Of a DNA stretch of 5,833 bases, positions 1-4,637 are shown piece after piece (the first letter of the stretch is position 1; every line of letters begins with the position of its first letter). The translations under genes and the position numbers were made by a program. The notes under the pieces are model-generated. The model saw only the letters and a program-made list of their open reading frames with translations. It was not told the origin of the DNA and did no database searches. Source of the DNA: an uncultured Collinsella sp. (GTDB taxonomy: Bacteria > Actinomycetota > Coriobacteriia > Coriobacteriales > Coriobacteriaceae); NCBI GenBank assembly GCA_902495085.1, contig CABUWA010000123.1, positions 1-5,833 on the forward strand, in the 5' to 3' direction.

Positions 1-69
1 CTTAGGCCCGAAGATGATCAAGACAACGACGAGAATAATGATGAGCTCAGGAGCCCTCAGTCCAAACAT
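1..69 (-). CDS. tatA: Sec-independent (twin-arginine) translocase subunit TatA family, N-terminal fragment
   Basis: The gene runs off the left edge, leaving 23 codons from an ATG at 69. The fragment begins MFGLRAPELIII and continues into a hydrophobic run ending IIFGPK. This is the typical TatA/TatE start: a short N-terminus, one membrane helix (about residues 8-19) and the conserved FGP hinge before the amphipathic helix, which lies outside the window. TatA oligomers form the pore that exports folded proteins carrying twin-arginine signal peptides across the cytoplasmic membrane. A GGAGG ribosome binding site at 79-75, five bases before the ATG, supports the start. The gene has its own promoter (134-106) just after the tRNA terminator, so it begins a new transcription unit. 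Arg5 is a little unusual, since a small or polar residue is commoner there. TatA cannot be told from TatB or TatE paralogues without the rest of the protein, though FGPK at this point favours TatA/E. Confidence 0.85.
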   Translation of the reverse strand, partial: MFGLRAPELIIILVVVLIIFGPK

Positions 70-74
70 GTAGA

Positions 75-79
75 CCTCC
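75..79 (-). promoter_or_regulatory. Ribosome binding site of tatA
   Basis: GGAGG lies five bases upstream of the ATG at 69. It fixes the start of a gene whose visible part is only 23 codons long. Confidence 0.8.
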
Positions 80-105
80 ACAATACAGCGAGACAAGCTC
101 GAATG

Positions 106-134
106 AGTATACCGCGGGTATCGCGGTATCACAA
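106..134 (-). promoter_or_regulatory. Promoter of tatA, sigma-70 type, with palindromic spacer
   Basis: Reading the minus strand, TTGTGA (134-129) is followed after exactly 17 bases by TATACT (111-106). This is a good match to housekeeping -35 and -10 boxes at the ideal distance. Transcription would start near position 99, giving a leader of about 30 bases before the tatA ATG. The promoter begins nine bases past the U-tract of the tRNA-Pro terminator, so tatA is insulated from upstream readthrough. An inverted repeat fills the spacer (separate entry), which suggests control by a DNA-binding protein. Confidence 0.7.
109..129. promoter_or_regulatory. Palindrome inside the tatA promoter, candidate operator
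   Basis: ATACCGCG (109-116) and CGCGGTAT (122-129) are perfect inverted copies separated by five bases. The repeat fills the -35/-10 spacer and overlaps the inner edge of both boxes. It lies upstream of the predicted transcription start, so it would act as DNA rather than as an RNA hairpin in the tatA message. A dimeric repressor or a MerR-like activator could bind such a site. I do not recognise the motif as the operator of a known family. Confidence 0.45.
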
Positions 135-142
135 CACTAGCT

Positions 143-170
143 AAAAAAAGGGACCGCAAGAAGCGGTCCC
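143..170 (-). terminator. Rho-independent terminator after tRNA-Pro
   Basis: In the minus-strand transcript an 8-bp perfect stem, GGGACCGC (170-163) with GCGGTCCC (157-150), encloses a five-base loop and is followed at once by seven U residues (149-143). It begins 11 bases after the CCA end of the tRNA. It ends the tRNA transcript and separates it from tatA. It also shows that this organism uses standard U-tract terminators, which matters when judging the U-poor hairpins elsewhere in the window. Confidence 0.92.
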
Positions 171-181
171 TCCTCATGCTC

Positions 182-258
182 TGGTCGGGTTGACTGGATT
201 TGAACCAGCGACCCCTGCGTCCCGAACGCAGTGCTCTACCAAACTGAGCCACAACCCG
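182..258 (-). tRNA. tRNA-Pro (anticodon CGG)
   Basis: The minus strand folds into a complete cloverleaf of 77 bases including an encoded CCA (184-182). The acceptor stem is CGGGTTG (258-252) with CAACCCG (192-186), and A185 is the discriminator. The D-stem GCTC/GAGC carries a GGTA loop. The anticodon stem CTGCG/CGCAG has the loop TTCGGGA, giving anticodon CGG at 224-222. A five-base variable loop follows, and then a T-arm with TTCAAAT. The anticodon reads the proline codon CCG. C1-G72 and G37 after the anticodon are typical of proline tRNAs. It lies 49 bases after ispE and is followed by its own terminator. Confidence 0.95.
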
Positions 259-266
259 TTAGCTCG

Positions 267-272
267 ACTATA
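267..272 (-). promoter_or_regulatory. Possible -10 box for tRNA-Pro
   Basis: TATAGT (272-267), preceded by TTAC, lies where transcription would start about two bases before the mature tRNA 5' end at 258. The same six bases form the -10 of the candidate veg promoter. No convincing -35 box is found 16 to 18 bases upstream, where the sequence is the GC-rich tail after ispE. The tRNA may instead be cut from the ispE transcript, since no terminator separates them. Confidence 0.4.
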
Positions 273-307
273 GTAACAAAGATTTTCGCCGCGTGCTAGA
301 GAAATTT

Positions 308-1204
308 TTATTTCTTTGGCGCGTCGATTTGAACCGTGTTGGGAATAAACTCAGTCGCGCAGGCCCACCAGCCATTTTGCTGGGCAGCATCGGCAAGCCT
401 TTCGACCGTGGCAGCGGTGTCGCAAATGGCAAACGAGCAGGCACCCGATCCGCACACATCTACAGCAACGGTTCCGTCCTGTTTACGCAGCCAGTCGAGG
501 ACCGTTTGAATCTGCGACTCCATCTGTGCGGAAATGACACCCAGATTGTTATGGATGAGTGCATATGCCGTCTCGGCATCACCAGCACGCAAGGCAGAAG
601 CTATCGCGCCGGGCTTGTCCGCAGGCACCGGGGCCTCGTCAAAACGTCGATAGGCTTCAATTGTCGAAACGCTTGCCTCGCGCGGCTTGACCAGCACGAC
701 GGGCGTCGCGGGCAGCGCGGGGTACTCAGTTGCCAGCACGTCTCCCCCACCTACGTAGAACGCAGGGCTCGCGTGCAAAAAGAACGGGACGTCAGCACCA
801 ATGCCCCGCGCAATGTCGTCGAGCGCGGGGTCGGTGCGATCAATGCCCCAGAGCTCCGCCAAGGCGACAATGACCGCGGCCGCATCCGTCGAGGGGCCGC
901 CCAAGCCGGCGCACAATGGAATGCGCTTCTCAATCGTCACGCAGATGTTTGCCTCGCGACCATAATGATCGGCCATAGCAGCCGCAGCCCGATACGCCGT
1001 ATTCTTTTGCATGGGAAAATCTGATGCCGGAACCGTCTGAACGGTCAGCGCCTGCGCCGGCGTGACCGTCACGGTATCGGAAAGACCGACGGCTGCCATC
1101 AGGGAATCGACCCTGTGGTAGCCGCGGTCATCGCGCTCGGTATGAACCCCCAGGTAGAGGTTAATCTTTGCCGGCGCGGAAAGAGTCAGGGACCGATCGG
1201 TCAC
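308..1204 (-). CDS. ispE: 4-diphosphocytidyl-2-C-methyl-D-erythritol kinase (IspE)
   Basis: This cytoplasmic GHMP-family kinase phosphorylates CDP-methylerythritol using ATP, the fourth step of the MEP (non-mevalonate) isoprenoid pathway. The pathway supplies, among other things, the undecaprenyl lipid carrier for wall synthesis. The 298-residue length fits the family. Visible motifs are SAPAKINL near the N-terminus with the likely catalytic Lys13, the glycine-rich ATP loop GLGGPSTDAAA at 100-110, IGADVPFF with the likely catalytic Asp138, GGGDVL at 152-157, and the C-terminal GHMP motif CGSGACSF at 251-258. The ATP loop departs from the usual GLGGGSSDAA (Pro104, Thr106). The start is GTG at 1204, two bases after the veg stop, with GAGGAG in the last veg codons as ribosome binding site, so translation is probably coupled. 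Adjacency of veg and ispE is also known in Bacillus subtilis, where sspF lies between them. Confidence 0.95.
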   Translation of the reverse strand: MTDRSLTLSAPAKINLYLGVHTERDDRGYHRVDSLMAAVGLSDTVTVTPAQALTVQTVPASDFPMQKNTAYRAAAAMADHYGREANICVTIEKRIPLCAGLGGPSTDAAAVIVALAELWGIDRTDPALDDIARGIGADVPFFLHASPAFYVGGGDVLATEYPALPATPVVLVKPREASVSTIEAYRRFDEAPVPADKPGAIASALRAGDAETAYALIHNNLGVISAQMESQIQTVLDWLRKQDGTVAVDVCGSGACSFAICDTAATVERLADAAQQNGWWACATEFIPNTVQIDAPKK

Positions 1205-1206
1205 CG

Positions 1207-1503
1207 TTAGTGCTCCTCGAGCTGATTGCCGAGCGGGGTAAAGATATGCTCGCCGCTCTCAGGGTCGAACAGCTCGACCTGACCGGTGAGCACATCGATA
1301 TACTGGTAGGACTGACGCGACTTGCGGCCGCGACGCTCGTCGACCTCGACAATGAAGACGGCCGGGTGGACGCTCTTGATGGTGCCCATGCGCTCGACGA
1401 CGCGGGTACGGCCCATGTTGGCCTTAACCTTGACGCGATCGCCCACCATATCGGTCAGCTTCTCGTGGATGTCGTCGACGTGATTGACTTCCATCTCTTC
1501 CAT
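1207..1503 (-). CDS. veg: Veg family protein
   Basis: Veg is a small protein of Firmicutes and related lineages. In Bacillus subtilis it is strongly expressed and has been linked to biofilm formation, with the biochemical role still unclear. The resemblance is clear in two blocks: VKVKANMGR...ERMGTI (about residues 24-42) matches LTLKANGGR...ERSGIL of B. subtilis Veg, and SYQYIDVLTGQVEL (65-78) matches SYSYADILTETVEL. The predicted length is 98 residues, slightly longer than the 86 of B. subtilis, with an acidic tail ending LEEH. I chose the ATG at 1503 because GGAGG (1516-1512) sits eight bases before it. A longer reading from TTG at 1527 would put that site inside the gene and is less likely. 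Veg is followed two bases later by ispE, and its last Glu-Glu codons form the ispE ribosome binding site. A promoter and a leader hairpin lie upstream. Confidence 0.88.
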   Translation of the reverse strand: MEEMEVNHVDDIHEKLTDMVGDRVKVKANMGRTRVVERMGTIKSVHPAVFIVEVDERRGRKSRQSYQYIDVLTGQVELFDPESGEHIFTPLGNQLEEH

Positions 1504-1530
1504 GAACAGGGCCTCCAGAAGGTGCAATTC

Positions 1531-1550
1531 AAAAAGGGGATAATACCCCT
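1531..1550 (-). promoter_or_regulatory. Terminator-like hairpin in the veg leader
   Basis: In the minus-strand RNA, AGGGG (1550-1546) pairs with CCCCU (1539-1535) around the loop UAUUAU, and the sequence runs on as U residues to 1531. It lies between the predicted promoter and the veg start, inside the 5' leader. It could be a weak intrinsic terminator acting as an attenuator, or a stop for readthrough arriving from dtd. The stem is short (five pairs), so strength is uncertain. Confidence 0.45.
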
Positions 1551-1570
1551 AAGATAGACAAAACTCTAAT

Positions 1571-1600
1571 ACTATAGCACCCCGCTGTTGCCATACGCAA
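1571..1600 (-). promoter_or_regulatory. Probable promoter of veg-ispE
   Basis: TTGCGT (1600-1595) and TATAGT (1576-1571) are separated by 18 bases on the minus strand, a reasonable sigma-70 type match in the only sizeable gap (about 180 bases) between dtd and veg. The predicted start near 1564 leaves a leader of about 60 bases before the veg ATG at 1503. It fits a separate veg-ispE transcription unit that could extend into the tRNA. Confidence 0.6.
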
Positions 1601-1658
1601 GTAGCTAAATAAGCCCCGTCCCAAATACGTACCAGACGACAATCTCGCATGACCAGTT

Positions 1659-1686
1659 GTTACGCGGTTTGGTAAAACCGCGTAAC
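1659..1686 (-). terminator. Perfect 12-bp hairpin directly after dtd, possible U-less terminator
   Basis: GTTACGCGGTTT (1686-1675) and AAACCGCGTAAC (1670-1659) are perfect complements around a four-base loop, beginning at the base after the dtd stop codon. The stem is strong, but the sequence after it (AACTGG) has no U-tract. It may end the transcript by another route or protect its 3' end from exonucleases. Its perfect symmetry means it would fold in either strand's RNA. Confidence 0.55.
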
Positions 1687-2133
1687 CTAAAGGTTGTCGG
1701 TGTCCAGGACGATGGTGAATGGACCGTCGTTGACCAAGTCGACTTTCATATCGGCGCCGAAGATGCCATGTGCTACGTGTTCGACATCTTGACGAACAAG
1801 CGTCAGGAAGTACTCGTAGAGCTCGTTGGCGACATCGGGGGCGCCGGCATCCGTAAACGATGGGCGGCGACCGTGGCGGCAGTCGGCGAACAGCGTGAAC
1901 TGCGACACCACGAGCACCTCGCCGTCGACATCGGCAAGCGCCAAGTTGGTCTTGCCGTTCTCGTCCTCGTTAATGCGCAAGCCCCGGAGCTTGCCCCACA
2001 GCTTGTCGGCCTCGGCACGCGTATCGCCATGGCCCACACCCAGCAGCACCAGGTAGCCGCGTCCAATGCGGCCCACGCACTCGCCGTCGACCGTCACGCC
2101 GGCGTTGAGCACGCGCTGCACCACCGCACGCAC
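1687..2133 (-). CDS. dtd: D-aminoacyl-tRNA deacylase (Dtd)
   Basis: Dtd hydrolyses D-amino acids (and in known members glycine) wrongly attached to tRNA, recycling the tRNA and keeping D-residues out of proteins. It is a cytoplasmic homodimer. The 148-residue length is typical. The N-terminus MRAVVQRV is characteristic, as are SQFTLFAD at 77-84 and the C-terminal NDGPFT at 135-140. These last two are the paired signatures of the family active site, in which the cross-subunit Gly-cisPro dipeptide (here Gly137-Pro138) rejects L-amino acids. The usual form is GPVT; here Phe139 replaces Val. The start codon is GTG at 2133, only three bases after the rdgB stop, and GAGGAG in the last two sense codons of rdgB supplies the ribosome binding site, implying coupled translation. 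A strong hairpin follows the stop at once. Confidence 0.95.
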   Translation of the reverse strand: MRAVVQRVLNAGVTVDGECVGRIGRGYLVLLGVGHGDTRAEADKLWGKLRGLRINEDENGKTNLALADVDGEVLVVSQFTLFADCRHGRRPSFTDAGAPDVANELYEYFLTLVRQDVEHVAHGIFGADMKVDLVNDGPFTIVLDTDNL

Positions 2134-2136
2134 GGT

Positions 2137-2778
2137 CTACTCCTCGCCCGTCAGCTTGGCGGACAGATGCTCGAGCGCGTGGAAACGATGGCTGATGGCG
2201 TTCTTCTCGTCAGCCGTCAGCTCGGCCATGGTCTTGCCCGGCGTGTCGACCGGCAGGAACAGCGGGTCGTAGCCAAAGCCGTGATCGCCGCGGCCCTCGT
2301 GTGCGATAGTGCCCTCGCAGGCGCCCTCACCATAGGTGACCAAACCGTCCGTGTCGATGAGCGCAACGACGCTCATAAAGCGCGCGGTGCGATCCTCGTC
2401 GGCCACGCCTTCCAGGTTAACGAGCAGCTTGGCGTTGTTGGCGGCATCGTCGCCGTGCACGCCCGCATAGCGCGCGCTATACACGCCCGGCTCGCCGTCC
2501 AGGGCATCAACGACCAAGCCCGAATCGTCGGCAATGGCCATGAGCCCCGTCTCTTCGACCGCGGCTTGGGCCTTGATGATGGCGTTCTCCAAAAACGTCG
2601 TGCCGTTTTCCTCGGGATCCTCAAAATCGCCCAGCTGGCCGAGCGCTACAAAGCGCACCTCGGGCATAACCTTGCCCAAAATGGCCTCGATCTCAGTGAG
2701 CTTATGGGCGTTGCCCGTTGCCACGACGATGGTCGCCGCCGGGTCGAGGGTGTCGATGTCGATCTTCTCAAGTGCCAT
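2137..2778 (-). CDS. rdgB: RdgB/HAM1 family XTP/dITP diphosphatase
   Basis: This cytoplasmic house-cleaning enzyme hydrolyses non-canonical purine nucleoside triphosphates (dITP, XTP, ITP) to the monophosphate and pyrophosphate, preventing their entry into DNA and RNA. The 213 residues carry the full set of family motifs: ATGNAHKLTE (20-29), ENGTTFLENA (57-66), the metal-binding ADDSGL (83-88), GEPGVYSARYAG (95-106), GFGYDPLF (167-174) and EKNAISHR (191-198). A short extension of about 15 residues precedes the usual start of the fold. The ATG at 2778 has a strong AAGGAG site seven bases upstream, so the extension looks real. The gene sits 143 bases after rph and three bases before dtd. The order murI, rph, rdgB (with other genes interspersed) is also seen in mycobacteria and Bacillus, which supports the identification. 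Confidence 0.96.
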   Translation of the reverse strand: MALEKIDIDTLDPAATIVVATGNAHKLTEIEAILGKVMPEVRFVALGQLGDFEDPEENGTTFLENAIIKAQAAVEETGLMAIADDSGLVVDALDGEPGVYSARYAGVHGDDAANNAKLLVNLEGVADEDRTARFMSVVALIDTDGLVTYGEGACEGTIAHEGRGDHGFGYDPLFLPVDTPGKTMAELTADEKNAISHRFHALEHLSAKLTGEE

Positions 2779-2886
2779 GAGTGGTCTCCTTGTCTCTATA
2801 GCAATGCCGCGCCGAGGGCGACGAGGGCCTCTGCCTCTCCCCTCTCAATCAACGGCTGTCTTGTGCCTAGACGTCTCCGCAGATAA

Positions 2887-2923
2887 AACCTACCAAATTA
2901 AACCTGTCCCTTTTTGGTAGGTT
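2887..2923 (-). terminator. Long hairpin overlapping the rph stop codon, possible terminator or repeat element
   Basis: AACCTACCAAA (2923-2913) and TTTGGTAGGTT (2897-2887) form a perfect 11-bp stem with a 15-base loop containing GGGACAGGTTT. The stem starts inside the rph stop codon. The last two stem bases plus the next two give four U residues, then AUCU, a weak U-tract. It may be a terminator or a partial barrier to readthrough between rph and rdgB. The loop composition also suggests a dispersed palindromic repeat. Confidence 0.5.
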
Positions 2924-3647
2924 AGGCGAGGGCTTGGCACTGAAGCTCGATGAGCTCGGCGATACCTTTGTCGCCCAGGTCGAGCAGGGCGTTGAGGCGC
3001 TTGCGGTCGAAGGGCGCCTGCTCGCCGGTGCCCTGGAGCTCGATCATCTCACCGGTGTCGGTGGCGACGAGGTTCATGTCGACCTCGGCATGGCTGTCCT
3101 CGGAATAATCCAAGTCGAGCAGAGTGTTGCCGTCGACAACGCCCATGGAGATGGCAGCCACCTGGCCGATAAGCGGGATGCGCTCGATCTTGCCCGCCTC
3201 GACCCACATGGCGAGGGCGTCGTGCAGCGCCACCCAGGCGCCGGTGATGCTCGCTGTACGCGTGCCGCCATCGGCCTGAATCACATCGCAGTCGACGGTG
3301 ACGGTGTACTCGCCGAGCGCCTTCATGTTGACGACGGCACGCAGGCTGCGGCCAATGAGGCGCTCGATCTCCATGGAGCGGCCCTTGCGGTTGGCGTGCT
3401 CGCGCTTGCAGCGCTTGCCGGTCGACGCCGGCAGCATGGCGTATTCCGCGGTCACCCAGCCGGCCTTAGCTCCCTTTCGCCAGCCCGGCACGCCCTCCTC
3501 GATAGTGGCGGCGCACAGCACGCGCGTGTCACCGAACTCGGCCAGACACGAGCCGTGAGCGTGCTTCATGACGCCACGGGTGAGCTTAACGGGGCGCAAC
3601 TCGTTGGCGGCGCGACCGTTGGCTCGGTTGACCTGCATGTACTCCAT
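2922..3647 (-). CDS. rph: Ribonuclease PH
   Basis: RNase PH is a phosphate-dependent 3'-to-5' exoribonuclease that trims tRNA precursors and other structured RNAs, releasing nucleoside diphosphates. It acts as a hexameric ring in the cytoplasm. The 241 residues match the family length. Visible motifs are GRAANELRPVKLTRG (11-25), FGDTRVLCAA (38-47), GRSMEIERLIGRSLRA (89-104), DVIQADGGTRTASITGA (121-137, including the phosphate-site arginine region) and DLDYSED (178-184), which supplies acidic metal-site residues. Nothing appears truncated. The start is ATG at 3647, with AAAGGA upstream at good spacing. Met4 is an alternative but lacks a site. The gene follows murI by 54 bases. Many family members need RNA substrates with an exposed CCA, such as the tRNA encoded in this window, although that link is only by function. 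Confidence 0.97.
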   Translation of the reverse strand: MEYMQVNRANGRAANELRPVKLTRGVMKHAHGSCLAEFGDTRVLCAATIEEGVPGWRKGAKAGWVTAEYAMLPASTGKRCKREHANRKGRSMEIERLIGRSLRAVVNMKALGEYTVTVDCDVIQADGGTRTASITGAWVALHDALAMWVEAGKIERIPLIGQVAAISMGVVDGNTLLDLDYSEDSHAEVDMNLVATDTGEMIELQGTGEQAPFDRKRLNALLDLGDKGIAELIELQCQALA

Positions 3648-3701
3648 AGAAATTTCCTTTCGGCAAAAGATGTGGCGAAGGCTCTGGCAGCTGCCTTACA
3701 T

Positions 3702-4586
3702 CTATTTCAGCTCATCGATATCGATATGTTCGATGCTCTTGAGCGGCTGACCAAAGATAAAGCTGCCCGCCACCGCAAACTCGGCAATGTTATCGGCCGT
3801 CGTGGCAAAACGATGCTGCGGCTCGGCGGCGTCGCCCGCCAGCTGCTCGCGGCGTGTGAGGATATCGGTCAGCTCGCGTGTAGTCTCCTCGGCGGAACTT
3901 ACGACGCGCACCCCAGGCCCCAGCGCATGGCGGATAGGTCCCACCAACAGCGGGAAATGCGTACAGCCGAGCACCACGGTATCGATACCGTGGTCGCGTA
4001 GCGGCTCAACCGTGGCACCCACCAGCGCACGCACGGCAGGCGTATCGAAGATGTCCTCGTTCTCAAGCCACTGTTCCTGCAGATGTGCACCCGAGGCGAG
4101 CTCGTGTTCGACAACCTCGACAAAGCTCGAGGCAGGACAGCCGTATACATCGACGCCGGCATCTAGATCCTGAATGGCGCGCGTGTAGGCGCCCGAGCGA
4201 ATGGTGAGGTTGGTAGCGAGCACGCCCACGCGACGCGTACGCGTGCTGTTGATTGCTGCACGGGCACCCGGCGCGATCACGCCGATCACGGGAACGTCGA
4301 GCACCTGCTGGGCCAAACGCAAGGCCGCAGCGGTCGCCGTGTTGCAGGCGATGACCATAATCTTGACGTCGTGCTTCGAAAGCCAACGACCCGCCTGCAA
4401 CGCAAACGAGCGCACCTCATCCTCGGTGCGCGTGCCGTAGGGGCAGCGCTTGGTGTCGCCAAAGTAGTAGACGGACTCGTGCGGCAGCGCCGTCGCAATC
4501 GCGCGCGCAACCGTCAGACCGCCCAAACCAGAATCGAACACGCCAATCGGGCGCGTGTCGCCTGCCGGATTCTCGATATCGGACAT
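3702..4586 (-). CDS. murI: Glutamate racemase
   Basis: MurI interconverts L- and D-glutamate without a cofactor, supplying the D-Glu added by MurD to the peptidoglycan stem peptide. It is cytoplasmic. The 294 residues show the N-terminal GVFDSGLGGLTVA (15-27) with Asp18, then FGDTKRCPYG (42-51). The two catalytic cysteines are Cys81 in ACNTAT and Cys208 in GCTHFPLL, the acid/base pair that shuttles the proton. An extra stretch of about 10 residues precedes the fold. The GAGG ribosome binding site (4592-4589) ends only two bases before the ATG, unusually close, but no other in-frame start exists between it and the conserved region. The gene lies 51 bases after the HAD gene and upstream of rph. 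Together with the Mur ligase at the head of the block it points to cell-wall precursor synthesis. Confidence 0.97.
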   Translation of the reverse strand: MSDIENPAGDTRPIGVFDSGLGGLTVARAIATALPHESVYYFGDTKRCPYGTRTEDEVRSFALQAGRWLSKHDVKIMVIACNTATAAALRLAQQVLDVPVIGVIAPGARAAINSTRTRRVGVLATNLTIRSGAYTRAIQDLDAGVDVYGCPASSFVEVVEHELASGAHLQEQWLENEDIFDTPAVRALVGATVEPLRDHGIDTVVLGCTHFPLLVGPIRHALGPGVRVVSSAEETTRELTDILTRREQLAGDAAEPQHRFATTADNIAEFAVAGSFIFGQPLKSIEHIDIDELK

Positions 4587-4637
4587 TACCTCACCAGTCT
4601 CTCTCGAAAAGACATGTCCAAGTGCGGCGGCGCCGCG

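Noticed and set aside
129..134. TTGTGA as half of a Rex (redox repressor) operator
   Set aside because: The matching TTCACAA half is absent at the required spacing; the bases are better explained as the -35 box of tatA.
293..1024. A 243-codon plus-strand open frame opposite ispE
   Set aside because: It is an antisense shadow of ispE with no ribosome binding site or recognisable domain.
1549..1650. A 33-codon minus-strand frame (ATG at 1650) in the dtd-veg gap
   Set aside because: There is no ribosome binding site before the ATG, it overlaps the predicted veg promoter, and the peptide resembles nothing I know. Conservation across relatives would be needed to revive it.
2795..2803. An extended -10-like sequence (TGC TATAGA) just before rdgB
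   Set aside because: No -35 box is found, and the implied start would fall within or beside the rdgB ribosome binding site, leaving almost no leader.
1657..2886. A 409-codon plus-strand open frame opposite dtd and rdgB
   Set aside because: It is the antisense shadow of two genes with all family motifs. GC-rich codon usage keeps the opposite frame open, and the translation shows no recognisable domain and no ribosome binding site.
3686..3695. The 10-base palindrome GGCAGCTGCC in the murI-rph gap
   Set aside because: It has no loop, so it cannot form a hairpin by itself, and short GC palindromes are expected by chance in sequence of this composition.
2934..4001. A 355-codon plus-strand open frame opposite rph and murI
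   Set aside because: Same reason: it spans two well-supported minus-strand genes and the gap between them, with no recognisable product.
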